A DNA stretch of 64,000 nucleotides from an uncultured Clostridia bacterium (GCA_947591785.1 CANQDK010000005.1:46416-110415); one strand, 5' to 3'; shown: positions 40,115 through 50,780, numbered from the stretch's first letter. Numbers and translations are program-made. Notes: generated by a model from the sequence alone, not told the origin.

Positions 40115-42715
40115 CTTCTTAAAAGTTTTTGTTCCATTTTTTTCAAGGTCGTCATAAACAGTGTCTTGCTTCATTTTTATGCAAGGAAGTTCTTTTGTTC
40201 CCTGAGATGCTGGCTTTAGTTTCATCTTTTCAACAAATTCTTTGTCTGGAGTTTGAGGATATAAAAGAGTGAAACCTTTTTTGAATTTTACATAAATTCC
40301 TTTATCATCATATTCAACACCTGTTATATCAAGAATGGTGTTGTTCACTTTTTTATCAAATTTCCATTTTCCAGTTCCGCTATCTTGAGCCACCAAAAAA
40401 CAACATTTCAATGCTTCGTGTTTCAACATACTTTGGTTTTGTGTGGAGTAAGGAGAATCGTCATGTAAACTTCTCTTACCAATATTTAAAGTATCAAGTG
40501 TTGAGAGTGGAGTCTTTTTCATTAAACTGTTTTTCAATCCAAACTCATCTGATTTCAAGAAATAAATTTCATTTTCTGAAAGGTCTCTCATTTCTTTAGT
40601 TGCAATAAATAATGTGACTGGAATTATTGGATTGAACATCTTTTCAGAAATTTCTTTTAAAAGTTCAGGATTAAGAATCTCGTCAGTATGATTCTTGAAC
40701 GCTTTTCTAACTTGCGAAACAAATTCAAGTAATTGCAAATTAATGTTTGCTTCATTAAAGAAAATTTGGTTAAATTTGAAAAACAAATTGTTCTTATCAT
40801 TTTTAGTTTTATACAATTCATATTTACTGTGAAGAATTTTATCATTATATCTGCTTATTTGATTTGCAAGGCTTGAAATTTCTTCACATAATTTTGCAGT
40901 GGTTTCTGCTTTTGCAACTGACATCAAATAGTTGTCTGGTAGAACATATTTTTGAATATCTGCTGTTTCATACAATTCAATAGGAAAGTTGTTAGTCATT
41001 ATTTTTGTGATGTGTGATACAATTTCATTGAACGAACTTAGCAAAGACTCGTCGTCAGCAATTAATTTTGCCATTTCTTCACATTTAATCTGTCTTTCAA
41101 TGTTCTTTCTTAGTTCATCAGATTTTAAAAATCTTCTGCTGAAACCATTGCCATACACTTTATCAAGACATAATTCAGAAATATCCAAAATCTTTTGTGC
41201 CGATGACATCTCTTGATTTGATTCGATTTTAGAAATGTTTTGAAGAAGTTCATCATCAATATATTTGAATCTGCTTGTCTTTGTTTTGTTTGATGAATTG
41301 CCATTTGAGTCTTTATTTGTGTTCTCTGTTGCAGTTCCTCTCTTTCTTGAAATAGTCTGCTCTGATGTCGTTTTGGATTCATCTTTATTTTTAAGCTTAT
41401 TAATGACGCTTTCAACATATTCTTTATCTTTTTCAGACAGTCTTGACATCTGTTTTTGTAAAATCATCTTTTCATCATCTGTCAAATTTATTCTATCTTT
41501 CAAAGATTTTAAAGTTAGATTGCTTTTTCTTCTTGAATTATGATTTTCAAAAGGAGTTGTTGAAGGAAGTTTGCTTTCACCAGCGAATGTTGTCAAGGCA
41601 GAAGGTTTTTGCAACAAATTTGCATAAACCCCTTCCTCAATCGCTCTTTTGAAGATAATGTCAAGAACAACTGGATTTGTTTTGATATACTCAAATCTTG
41701 TCAATGCATCAAGCACACTCTCCTTGTCCAAATATTTTTCAAGAGTGTCTTTAACAAGTCCAAGATTTGACATATTTTGTTGTGAAATACCATTAATTTG
41801 AATCAAATTGTCTTTATTAAAGCAAAATGCTTTTGCTTTCTCTTCACTTAGTCCAAGAGAAATAAGTTTTTTCTCTAAATCAGTAACCTTATCAGGCGAA
41901 AGTAATAAAATTGCAGGGTCTTCATCAATCTTTTTAAGTAAATCAATTTTGCTTGATGGGTCTTTCTCATCAACAAAATAGAGTTCCAAAAAAGCCATTG
42001 TATCTTCTAATTTTGACAAAGGCTGCGTTAATATTCCTTTACATTTTCTTATCATATTGACATAGTTGACATTTCCATAGAAAACATTATGCTCTTTATC
42101 ATAAGTGAAATTGCTTAAAAGTTCCAAAACATTTTGAATTGCCTCTGCGTTAAACTTGCAAGCTTCTGAACTGCATTCTTCAAACATGGCTTTCACATCT
42201 TCCATTTCTTCAAAAAGCCTAAATTCTTTGTTTGTGTTTGTGTCAATATAAGTTTCTTCAACAAGTGCATATAGGCTCTTTTTAAAAGACTCAACTGTCA
42301 AATTTTTGAAAGTTGTTTTGTTCGAAATTTTGTATGGGTCAATTCCATAACTTTCTGCTTCTTTAAGAGCATCAAAAAACTCCTGCCTGATTCTTTTGTT
42401 GTCGTTTTTATAAAGTTCAAGTGCCTTAGTCACAATCTTCTCTGCGGATTGTTTTCTGTAAATTTTTTCAGTTTCAGTTAAATCCTTTGAAGAAGTGAGC
42501 AGTGTGCTATATTTTTGGAATATTTCATAGAAATACATCACCGCTTCTTCATTATTCGATTTGAATATTTTTGTAACATTTTCCAACAGTTTTTTTTCTG
42601 TGAAACAGAAGCTGGTTTTGAAAATTTTTTCAAGTTCTTCAAAATAAAGTTCAACGAAATCATAATCAAGTTTGTTTTCCTGTGATATTTTTAGTATTTC
42701 TTCCTTATCAATCAT
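40112..42715 (-). CDS. Large hypothetical protein, 867 aa
   Basis: Long ORF, upstream RBS (aaggagaa), helical and charged, Ser/Thr/Asn-rich linker. Confidence 0.65.
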   Translation of the reverse strand: MIDKEEILKISQENKLDYDFVELYFEELEKIFKTSFCFTEKKLLENVTKIFKSNNEEAVMYFYEIFQKYSTLLTSSKDLTETEKIYRKQSAEKIVTKALELYKNDNKRIRQEFFDALKEAESYGIDPYKISNKTTFKNLTVESFKKSLYALVEETYIDTNTNKEFRLFEEMEDVKAMFEECSSEACKFNAEAIQNVLELLSNFTYDKEHNVFYGNVNYVNMIRKCKGILTQPLSKLEDTMAFLELYFVDEKDPSSKIDLLKKIDEDPAILLLSPDKVTDLEKKLISLGLSEEKAKAFCFNKDNLIQINGISQQNMSNLGLVKDTLEKYLDKESVLDALTRFEYIKTNPVVLDIIFKRAIEEGVYANLLQKPSALTTFAGESKLPSTTPFENHNSRRKSNLTLKSLKDRINLTDDEKMILQKQMSRLSEKDKEYVESVINKLKNKDESKTTSEQTISRKRGTATENTNKDSNGNSSNKTKTSRFKYIDDELLQNISKIESNQEMSSAQKILDISELCLDKVYGNGFSRRFLKSDELRKNIERQIKCEEMAKLIADDESLLSSFNEIVSHITKIMTNNFPIELYETADIQKYVLPDNYLMSVAKAETTAKLCEEISSLANQISRYNDKILHSKYELYKTKNDKNNLFFKFNQIFFNEANINLQLLEFVSQVRKAFKNHTDEILNPELLKEISEKMFNPIIPVTLFIATKEMRDLSENEIYFLKSDEFGLKNSLMKKTPLSTLDTLNIGKRSLHDDSPYSTQNQSMLKHEALKCCFLVAQDSGTGKWKFDKKVNNTILDITGVEYDDKGIYVKFKKGFTLLYPQTPDKEFVEKMKLKPASQGTKELPCIKMKQDTVYDDLEKNGTKTFKK

Positions 42716-42828
42716 ATTTTCTCCTTAAAATAGTGCGTTATATTTTAGCACAATATCATTTAAAAATCAATAAAAAGCAAGAAAATATTTTGCAAATTTT
42801 GGAAATTTTATTTAAGTTGAAAACAAAA

Positions 42829-42860
42829 TAAAAAAAGGACTTTTTTTAAGTCCTTGATTT
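42829..42860 (-). terminator. Terminator downstream of proS
   Basis: Minus strand AAGGACttaaaaaaaGTCCTTTTTTT. Confidence 0.75.
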
Positions 42861-42911
42861 TTATGTTATGATTATTGCTTTGTTTCTAATAATGTTCTTG
42901 TTCTATTTTTA

Positions 42912-44630
42912 TTACATGAGTTCTTCCAAATCGCCCTTAATCATTTCTTTAAGTTCAGAAATTAAGTCGGCAAAATTGATGAAAAGTTTTTCTCCTGTTT
43001 CTCTTATTGTCACTTCGGCTTGGCCATTCACGATTGTTTTTGGACTGATTATCACTCTGATTGGAACACCCATAAGTTCGCTGTCTGTAAGTTTCACTCC
43101 TGCTGATAAGTTTCTGTCATCATAAAGCACTTCAATTCCTGCTTTTTCCATGTCACGATAAAGTTCCTCTGCAAGAACCCCAACATTCTCGTCATCAAGA
43201 CGCAATGGACAAAAATGAACTTGCCATGGTGCTATGCTCATAGGCCAAACAAGCCCTTTGTCATCTGCTTTTTCTTCAATAATGCTTTCCAAACTTCGTC
43301 CAACTCCAATTCCATAGCACCCCATAATAGGTTCTTTCACACTGCCATCTGGCATTGTCACTTTCATTCCCATCTCTTTGGTGTAACGTGTCCCAAGTTG
43401 GAAAATATTTCCAATTTCAATTCCTCTTGTAAAGGAAAGTTCTTCACCGCAATGAACACATCTCTCACCTTCTTTCACAAGTGCTATATCAACAAACTCA
43501 ACATCAGCAAGGTCGCGTGAAGCCGAAACATTTTTGATGTGGAAGTCTTTCTTGTTTGCACCTGTCACAAAGTTTTCAAGATTTTGTAAACTTTTATCAT
43601 AAGCAATCACACTCCCACTTGGAGCATTTAAATTTAGACAGCCAATGTTTCCTGCAAACAAACCAAATTCTTCAACATCGACAGGGACAAGTTCGCTTCT
43701 TGCAATTTTTTGAAGTTTAGATTCGTTGACTTCATGGTCGCCACGAAGAAAAGCAACAACAAGTCTGCCATCTGTTGTCTTATAACATACCGCTTTTGCT
43801 GTGTGCTTAGCATCAATTTCAAGAAAATTACAAACATCTTCAATTGTATGAGCATTTCCTGTGAAGACTTCTTCAATTTCACCTTTGACAGTGCTGTCAT
43901 TTTCGTCTTTAACAGACACCGCAACTTCCATATTACTTGAATAGCCACAATGCTTACATATCACAAGACGGTCCTCACCCGCTTCCGTGACAGCCATAAA
44001 TTCATGAGAAACTTTGCCGCCCATCATACCGTTATCGCCTTCAACAGCCACAAAGTTTTTAAACCCTATACGCTTGAAAATACGCATATATGCATCAAAA
44101 ACTTTTTGATAATAATTTGCCAAATCTTCCTGAGTTGCATGGAAAGAATATGCATCTTTCATTGTGAATTCTCTTGCACGAATAAGCCCACCACGTGGTC
44201 TTGCTTCATCACGGAATTTTGTTTGAAGTTGGAACACCATAAATGGAAGTTGGTCATAACTTTTGATTGTGTTTAGAGCCAAATGAACAGCCGCCTCCTC
44301 ATGTGTCATTCCAAGAACCATATCATGTTGTGTTCTGTCTTTAAATCTTATCATTTCGTCTTTGATTGAAGAGTAACGCCCACTCATTTCCCACAGTTCA
44401 CGTGGCATAACAACAGGAAAAAGCACTTCTTGGCCACCAACAGAATTCATTTCTTCTCTAATGATGTTTTGAATTTTTAAATTAACTCTTTGTGCAGGTG
44501 GAAGTAATGAAAAAATTCCTGCACTCACTTGTTTTATGTAGCCCGCACGAAGTAAATAAATATGGCTTCTTAGTGTTGCACCACTTGGAACATCTTTAAT
44601 TCTTTCACCAACAAGTCTGGACAGTTTCAT
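42912..44630 (-). CDS. proS: Prolyl-tRNA synthetase
   Basis: MKLSRLVGERIKDVPSGA, RPRGGLIRAREFTMKDAYSFH, GCYGIGVGRSLESIIE. Confidence 0.97.
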   Translation of the reverse strand: MKLSRLVGERIKDVPSGATLRSHIYLLRAGYIKQVSAGIFSLLPPAQRVNLKIQNIIREEMNSVGGQEVLFPVVMPRELWEMSGRYSSIKDEMIRFKDRTQHDMVLGMTHEEAAVHLALNTIKSYDQLPFMVFQLQTKFRDEARPRGGLIRAREFTMKDAYSFHATQEDLANYYQKVFDAYMRIFKRIGFKNFVAVEGDNGMMGGKVSHEFMAVTEAGEDRLVICKHCGYSSNMEVAVSVKDENDSTVKGEIEEVFTGNAHTIEDVCNFLEIDAKHTAKAVCYKTTDGRLVVAFLRGDHEVNESKLQKIARSELVPVDVEEFGLFAGNIGCLNLNAPSGSVIAYDKSLQNLENFVTGANKKDFHIKNVSASRDLADVEFVDIALVKEGERCVHCGEELSFTRGIEIGNIFQLGTRYTKEMGMKVTMPDGSVKEPIMGCYGIGVGRSLESIIEEKADDKGLVWPMSIAPWQVHFCPLRLDDENVGVLAEELYRDMEKAGIEVLYDDRNLSAGVKLTDSELMGVPIRVIISPKTIVNGQAEVTIRETGEKLFINFADLISELKEMIKGDLEELM

Positions 44631-44875
44631 ATCTCCTCCTCAACAATTTTATCAAGTTCTTTTTTGACTTGTAATAATTTGCCAGAACTTTTTGCAAGTT
44701 CCTCTTGTGAAAATTTTGCAAGAGTTGATGCACGTTCAAAAAGTTCTTGTGCAGTATTCAAAGGTAGATTTTCATTTTCAAGTTTTTGAATTATTTCTTC
44801 AATTTCCTTAATTGCATCTTCAAAAGTCATATTACACTCCTTTTTGAGTCTTATTTTCATTTTTTTTCTCAGCAA
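44627..44875 (-). CDS. xseB: Exodeoxyribonuclease VII small subunit
   Basis: MTFEDAIKEIEEIIQKLENENLPLNTAQELFERA. Confidence 0.92.
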   Translation of the reverse strand: MLRKKMKIRLKKECNMTFEDAIKEIEEIIQKLENENLPLNTAQELFERASTLAKFSQEELAKSSGKLLQVKKELDKIVEEEI

Positions 44876-46025
44876 TCAACTTTCCATCTATAAAGACAAC
44901 ATCAAAACATCTTGCTGTGTCAAGTTGTGAAAGCTTTGCAATATTTTTGCCTTGTTGTTCTATTTTAACATATCCCTGTGCCAAAATGTCAAGCGGATTA
45001 TGTTTATTTAATGTTGCCAATTTCAATTTCAAACCATAATCCTTCTCAACAAGCATTGTGTGTAGTTTTGTTGAAAGAGTTTGTGTCAGTTTCTTTAACT
45101 TTGCCTTGCAGTCCTCAATTTTTTCTTCGTAAAGTTCAAGAACAATGTTTTTTGTGCCTTGATACAACATCGTTTTTTCTGCTATTATGCTGTCTAAAAT
45201 TCTGTTTAATCTTCCTATTTCTCTTTTAAAAGTTTGCTGTAAGTTTTTTGTGTCATTTGTCAAAAGTTCTGCAGCAGCACTTGGAGTTGGAGCTCTTAAG
45301 TCACTGACAAAATCAATTATTGTGAAGTCAACTTCATGCCCAACAGCAGATACAATTGGTTTTTCACAGTTGTAGGTTTCTTTTGCAACAATTTCTGTGT
45401 TGTATGCCCACAAATCATCAAGACTTCCTCCACCACGTGCCACGACAACAACATCAACTCCATCATAGTTTGAAAAAAATCTGATTCCTTCTGCAATTTC
45501 ACTTTCTGCACCATTTCCTTGCACCTTACAGTCATAAAGGACAATATCAACTGAAGGATTTCTTCGCCATGCAACATTTTTGATATCCTGAATCACTGCA
45601 CCGTCTTTTGATGTCACAACGCCGATTCTTTTTATGCTTTTCGGCATTTGTTTTTTATGAGATTGTTCAAACAGTCCTTCCTTTTGGAGTTTTTCTTTAA
45701 GTTCGAGAAACCTTTGAAAAAGAACACCTTGCCCATAGGGTTCAATTTTTGAAACAACAAAATTAAATCTGCCACTTTTTGTATAAAAATTTGGAGAACC
45801 AGTCACAACAACTGAATCTCCTTCTTTTAAGTTTTCTGTTATTTCAGTATAGAAACAAACACATGGCAAAGAACTCTCTTCGTCTTTAATGGAAAAATAG
45901 ACTGCACTTTTTGAAATAGAAACGCCAAAAACTTCTCCAACGATTTGAATGTTGTGGAGAAGTTCTTCTGCGTTAAATATGTTTTTAACATAGTTATTAA
46001 ATTTTGTGACGGTTAATGTGTTCAT
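44832..46025 (-). CDS. xseA: Exodeoxyribonuclease VII large subunit
   Basis: OB fold, RIGVVTSKDGAVIQDI, VVVVARGGGSLDDLWAYN, VGHEVDFTIIDFVSDLRAPTPSAAAEL. Confidence 0.96.
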   Translation of the reverse strand: MNTLTVTKFNNYVKNIFNAEELLHNIQIVGEVFGVSISKSAVYFSIKDEESSLPCVCFYTEITENLKEGDSVVVTGSPNFYTKSGRFNFVVSKIEPYGQGVLFQRFLELKEKLQKEGLFEQSHKKQMPKSIKRIGVVTSKDGAVIQDIKNVAWRRNPSVDIVLYDCKVQGNGAESEIAEGIRFFSNYDGVDVVVVARGGGSLDDLWAYNTEIVAKETYNCEKPIVSAVGHEVDFTIIDFVSDLRAPTPSAAAELLTNDTKNLQQTFKREIGRLNRILDSIIAEKTMLYQGTKNIVLELYEEKIEDCKAKLKKLTQTLSTKLHTMLVEKDYGLKLKLATLNKHNPLDILAQGYVKIEQQGKNIAKLSQLDTARCFDVVFIDGKLIAEKKNENKTQKGV

Positions 46026-46405
46026 TCTTCTTTAATTATTGCAGAAATCAAGCCATTTATAAATTTATGAGATTTCTGTGTGCTGTAAATTTTTGCAAGT
46101 TCGATTGCTTCATTGATTGCAACTGCACTTGGTGTTTCACAATACAATATTTCGCACAGTGCAACATAGACAAGTGCAAGGTCAATTTTGAACAACCTAT
46201 CATAAGAAAAATTTTTCAAGTGTTTTTCAATTTTTTCTTTTAATTCATCTTTGTGGTTACGAAAAGCATTAATAATTTGTTCAAAAAATTTTTGTTCTTC
46301 TGGTTTCAGTTTCTCAAGATTCTCACTGGATAAAAGTTCATCTGGTTCATGAAAAAGACTTTCAAAAACAAGTTTAAATGCATTTTCTCTGGCTGTTTTA
46401 CGCAT
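46022..46405 (-). CDS. nusB: Transcription antitermination factor NusB
   Basis: MRKTARENAFKLVFESLF, CETPSAVAINEAIELAKIYS. Confidence 0.92.
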   Translation of the reverse strand: MRKTARENAFKLVFESLFHEPDELLSSENLEKLKPEEQKFFEQIINAFRNHKDELKEKIEKHLKNFSYDRLFKIDLALVYVALCEILYCETPSAVAINEAIELAKIYSTQKSHKFINGLISAIIKEE

Positions 46406-46763
46406 TTTCAACCTCTTTATCACATTCAACATTGAGAACATGAATATTAATCTTAAGCGGTTTTAGAGCAACCATTGTTGCCAGAGAGTTTCTAACGTTT
46501 TCTTGAACACGATATGCGATGTCAGGCACACTGAACCCAACATAGATGTTTATAAAGACATCAACAGTGAGTGCACCATTTTTTTCAAATTTAATTTCAA
46601 CGCCATCATCATATTTGTTTAGCATTTTTTTATACCATGGCCTTGAAGAGTTTGTGACGCTTTCAACACCATTTATTTCTTTTGCTGCCAAATTGATTAT
46701 TGAAGATAAGATTTTTCTGTCAAGAGTAATTTTTCCACTGCCCTCTTGTTTTTTTGTTGTCAT
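46398..46763 (-). CDS. Asp23/Gls24 family protein
   Basis: GKITLDRKILSSIINLAAKEINGVESV. Confidence 0.85.
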   Translation of the reverse strand: MTTKKQEGSGKITLDRKILSSIINLAAKEINGVESVTNSSRPWYKKMLNKYDDGVEIKFEKNGALTVDVFINIYVGFSVPDIAYRVQENVRNSLATMVALKPLKINIHVLNVECDKEVENA

Positions 46764-46915
46764 AAAAGCTCCTTGTTTTATGCTTTGAATTTTTCGTTTA
46801 AATTTCAAAACACACAAAAATTAAATTTTCATATCTATGATAACATATTCAAAAGACAATTTGCAAATTATTCAACGCAAAATCTTTGAAAATATTTTAT
46901 TGGACAATCAGAGCC

Positions 46916-47383
46916 TTATTCAGCATAGAAAATTATAATATTTCTTATAGGACATTCAAGTTCTCTTGTGACAGTTGAACAAATACGTGCAACTTCCAAA
47001 TCTGTCAAACTTTCTGCTTGCACAACAATGTTAACTTTGCTTTTTGTTATTGCAATAACGCAATCAGAGAAACCTTGTGCTTTGATAAGTCCTTCTATTG
47101 TCAGTTCTTCATCCATTTTAGCAACAAGGTCAAGTTTTGCTTGTTTTGCAGCAATAACATCTGCATCTGTTGGTTCTCCACTTTCAATAATAGCATCGTA
47201 GTAAAGAAGTTCTTGGTCGCGAGTGCTTGTCCTGTCATTGCGATAAGAAGAAAAATAACTTCCAGCAGTCACAGTTACATTTGTTTCCTTAATTGAGTTG
47301 TTAAGCACGATGTTGAGATAGCCAGTCACCCCTAAAAGCACAATCATAAGTGAAAGAATGATAATTTTAGTTCTCTTTTTCAT
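46916..47383 (-). CDS. spoIIIAH: Stage III sporulation protein AH-like
   Basis: N-terminal TM, SSYRNDRTSTRDQELLYYDAII, C-terminal YscJ/FliF-like fold pattern; next to spoIIIAG. Confidence 0.88.
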   Translation of the reverse strand: MKKRTKIIILSLMIVLLGVTGYLNIVLNNSIKETNVTVTAGSYFSSYRNDRTSTRDQELLYYDAIIESGEPTDADVIAAKQAKLDLVAKMDEELTIEGLIKAQGFSDCVIAITKSKVNIVVQAESLTDLEVARICSTVTRELECPIRNIIIFYAE

Positions 47384-47662
47384 TTTCCTACTCCTTTATT
47401 TCACAAATTTTTATAACCAATCTTTTGTGTTTTATGTTTATCTTTAATGTTTGGTTCTGTTTTCCTGTTCAAATAAGTTTCATTTCAAATTCATATTCAA
47501 AGAAGTTTCGTTGCATATAAAGTTCAAATAAATTTTTGTTTCATATCCAAGCATTGATTCAATTTGTTTCAAACTTTGAATGAATTGTTGAAATTCTTCT
47601 TTTTGTATTTGCATAGAAAAACATGGTTTGCGTTTGTGCCTAAAAAACATCTTCAAAAATCG

Positions 47663-48178
47663 TCACGAAAGAATTTTTATTTGTTTTTCTTCAACCTCCA
47701 ATAGTGTTTCAACTGCTTCAAGCAGTTTCATCTTTACAGTAAAATCCTTTGCCCCAGCGGAAACGACAACCACTCCTTTAATGACAGGATACCATTCTTT
47801 GACAACAACAGGTTCACCATTCACCAAAATGACAGTTTCGCTTGTTATGACAACATCGCCACCATTACTTGTCCGACTTTCAACTTCCTTAGCGTAGTCG
47901 TATGAAAATCCGCTTTCAAGGGTGACAAGCACAGATGTTTTTCCAGCTCCAGAAATCTGTGACAAGACATTATTCAATTTATTCTCAATCCAATCCACAT
48001 ATTCCTCAGCAGATGAAAAGGAATTAGTCGAAATTTGCTCTGTTTTGTCAGTTTTTTTGTTATTGAAGAATGTAAAATAAAAAACGCATAACAAAACGGC
48101 AATCAAACATGCCAAAACAAACTCTTTGTGCCTGATTTTTTTCCATGCTTCTTTAAATTTATTCATAAAAACCTCCAA
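47663..48178 (-). CDS. spoIIIAG: Stage III sporulation protein AG
   Basis: N-terminal TM, LNNVLSQISGAGKTSVLVTLESG, operon order. Confidence 0.88.
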   Translation of the reverse strand: MEVFMNKFKEAWKKIRHKEFVLACLIAVLLCVFYFTFFNNKKTDKTEQISTNSFSSAEEYVDWIENKLNNVLSQISGAGKTSVLVTLESGFSYDYAKEVESRTSNGGDVVITSETVILVNGEPVVVKEWYPVIKGVVVVSAGAKDFTVKMKLLEAVETLLEVEEKQIKILS

Positions 48179-48241
48179 TTCAAACTCAGCCTTTTAGTTC
48201 CATTAACTATTTTGCTCCATAGATTCATTTAATCATTAAAT

Positions 48242-48380
48242 CAAATCGGCTTATTCCCAAAATTAAACTTTCAATTTAATAAATCGGCTTATTCCAGAAA
48301 TTAAACTTCACATTATTCCAAAAAATTAAACTTCACAATTGAGTAAAATTAGTTTATTCCAAGAACTCAACTTTCACATT
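48242..48380. repeat. Degenerate tandem repeat of the spoIIIAF 3' end
   Basis: Four copies of TTATTCCaraAwTtAAACTTtcACAtT, the rightmost being the coding end of spoIIIAF. Confidence 0.8.
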
Positions 48381-48854
48381 TCTTAAAAGTTCAAACTCTT
48401 TTGTTATATCAACAATTTTTAATTTTGCTTTCACAATATCTTTACTCCCAAATTTAGCAGTATATTCAATATCGCACAAATCGACAAAAACTCCATAAAT
48501 TTCCAAGTCTGTTGTGAGAACATTTGCATTTATTCGGATGCGGACATTCAACATTCCTTCCTTTTCAACTTTGCTATTGAGTTCATCAGTTATTGCTGTA
48601 ACTTTGTCAAGGTTGAGTTGATATAAATAATCTTCCTGCAACTCGCTGTCATAATTGCCTAACAATTGAGAAAAGTTTATATCTTTTCCAAACAATTTTG
48701 GAAGTGGCATTATAATGACAAGCATAATAACAAATGAAAAGATGACTTTAATATATTTGTTGATTTGCCCTTCAGGAAGGATAAATTCTGCAAGAACGCT
48801 TAAAATCACTACACAAGCAATAGAAAGCAACCAAGATGATACAGTGGACATCAA
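48354..48854 (-). CDS. spoIIIAF: Stage III sporulation protein AF
   Basis: LSVLAEFILPEGQINKYIKVIFSFVIMLVII, operon order. Confidence 0.87.
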   Translation of the reverse strand: MMSTVSSWLLSIACVVILSVLAEFILPEGQINKYIKVIFSFVIMLVIIMPLPKLFGKDINFSQLLGNYDSELQEDYLYQLNLDKVTAITDELNSKVEKEGMLNVRIRINANVLTTDLEIYGVFVDLCDIEYTAKFGSKDIVKAKLKIVDITKEFELLRNVKVEFLE

Positions 48855-48898
48855 ATCTTCTCCTTAACAATTTTTTTCAAGAGTTTTTTATACAAATT

Positions 48899-50284
48899 TC
48901 AAACTAAATTTGCTGAACACATCACAAGCCCTGTCACTATAAAGTACATAAACGAAACAGCAACCAAAAGTGCAACAAGAAGGCTCATTGTCTTAGAAAT
49001 GTCAGAAACAAAATTTGCAATTTTACTGTCACCAATTGGTTCAATAATTCCAGCCATAAATTTAAGTGATAAAATGAAAAGCACAAGGTTTATTATTGGT
49101 GACATAACTGTTGCAAAAAGAAGAAAAAGCCCAACTCCGCCCACAGCATTTTTTATGAGCATACTGCTTGCCATTATGATTGAAAGTCCATCGGAAACAT
49201 ATCCTCCAACAATTGGAATATAGCTTTTTATTGCATATTTTGCTGTTCTAATTGAAAGTCCATCAACCGCACCTGCCATAATTCCTTGAATCGAAACAAA
49301 ACCAAGAAAAACCGTAAAACATAGTCCAATAATCCACTTGAAAGCTCCTTGAAGGAATGACACAAATTTGTCAAGTTTAACATTATTTGACAGATTGCCA
49401 ACAATTGAAAACACGATTGCAAAAATGAATAATGGTAACAAAATGTATGTGATTAGAGAAACAAAAATGTTTGATAAAAGTGCGATTGCAGGTTGATAAA
49501 TTCCAACCGAAACTGTTCCGCCTATAGCAGTTAGAAGTGTCAAAAGAATTGGAAAGATTGCATCAAACATAGTTTTCAACACTGTCAGAGTTTCAGTTGT
49601 GACTTTTATAAGTTGAACAAGCGAACTTCCAAGAAAAACAATAACAATTCCGTAAGTGACAAAATGGACAATGTTACCAATAGATTTTCCGTTTGTCATA
49701 GGTTTTAAATTTGCAACCATACCACCCAAAATAGAAATTGAGATTATGCTTGCAATCATTGGCAAAAATGCTTTCAAACTCTCCCAAAATATTGACATAA
49801 CACCAACAAAGAAATTTTGAGAATTGTCAGTATATTCACCCAAAATAACTGCTCTAAGTTTGTCCATGAAAGAATTTGAATTAAAAAGCATTTTAGCACG
49901 CTCAGATAAACTTGCAAGAACACTTTCAAGTCCGCTCATATCCAAATTTGAGAGTTGATTGTCAACTTCATCTTGGAGTTCTTTTTCAATATCTTCAATT
50001 TCTTCGCTTTCTGCATAAACATTTGGAATAAAACCACTTGAAATATCAAATCTTCCATAGAAACAAGTTATAAAAATGAAAATAACTGCAACAACAGCCC
50101 AAAATCTTTTTTGCTTTGATTGGATTGTTTTGATTTTGGTGTAATGTGATAAATACTTCACGCTTTGGCTTTTATTTCTATCTTTTGAGTCAATTTTAAA
50201 ATTGAAAATTTTTCTGTTTTTTTTCAATGAAAAGCCCCTCTTTTTCAAAGTAAAAAAACAAAAAAGAAATAATAAAAAAATCAT
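48899..50284 (-). CDS. spoIIIAE: Stage III sporulation protein AE
   Basis: Multi-TM, GAVDGLSIRTAKYAIKSYIPIVGGYVSDGLSIIMASSMLIKNAVG. Confidence 0.92.
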   Translation of the reverse strand: MIFLLFLFCFFTLKKRGFSLKKNRKIFNFKIDSKDRNKSQSVKYLSHYTKIKTIQSKQKRFWAVVAVIFIFITCFYGRFDISSGFIPNVYAESEEIEDIEKELQDEVDNQLSNLDMSGLESVLASLSERAKMLFNSNSFMDKLRAVILGEYTDNSQNFFVGVMSIFWESLKAFLPMIASIISISILGGMVANLKPMTNGKSIGNIVHFVTYGIVIVFLGSSLVQLIKVTTETLTVLKTMFDAIFPILLTLLTAIGGTVSVGIYQPAIALLSNIFVSLITYILLPLFIFAIVFSIVGNLSNNVKLDKFVSFLQGAFKWIIGLCFTVFLGFVSIQGIMAGAVDGLSIRTAKYAIKSYIPIVGGYVSDGLSIIMASSMLIKNAVGGVGLFLLFATVMSPIINLVLFILSLKFMAGIIEPIGDSKIANFVSDISKTMSLLVALLVAVSFMYFIVTGLVMCSANLV

Positions 50285-50673
50285 TTAGGAAGGAGTTGCA
50301 TGACAATGTCAAGAATGCTGGTTACAATAGGAAGGGCCATAACCAAAATCAAAATTTTTCCACCGAGAAGAACCTTATCTGCCAGACTTTGATTTCCTGT
50401 ATCTCCGCAGATTGAGGCAGTAAATTCTGTCAAATAACCAATTCCAATGATTTTAAAAATAATTGCATAAAGAGATGAATTAACACCTGATGTTGTAAAA
50501 ATATTATCAAAAACATTAAAAATATTGGAAAGGAATGAGAGCATGTAAAATATTATTATTATTCCACCCACAATTGAAATAAAAATTGCAAAGTCTGGAC
50601 GGACAGGCTTAACAATAAGACAAGTCACACAAGTGACAATTGCAATGGCAATAATCTTATAAAAGGTGTCCAT
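50281..50673 (-). CDS. spoIIIAD: Stage III sporulation protein AD
   Basis: VRPDFAIFISIVGGIII, KIIGIGYLTEFTASICGDTGNQSLADKVLLGGKILILVMALPIV. Confidence 0.92.
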   Translation of the reverse strand: MDTFYKIIAIAIVTCVTCLIVKPVRPDFAIFISIVGGIIIIFYMLSFLSNIFNVFDNIFTTSGVNSSLYAIIFKIIGIGYLTEFTASICGDTGNQSLADKVLLGGKILILVMALPIVTSILDIVMQLLPK

Positions 50674-50724
50674 TTTTGCTCTCCTTTGAAAACAGAATTT
50701 GGTAAAATTTTATAATAGCAAAAT

Positions 50725-50780
50725 CAATATATTGTTGTGTTATGCACTGCATAATACACTATATAATGTGGTATTATGCA
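50725..50780. repeat. Palindromic repeat copy I (inside the spoIIIA operon, AC-AD)
   Basis: CAATATATTGTTGTGTTATGCACTGCATAATACACTATATAATGTGGTATTATGCA. Confidence 0.88.
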
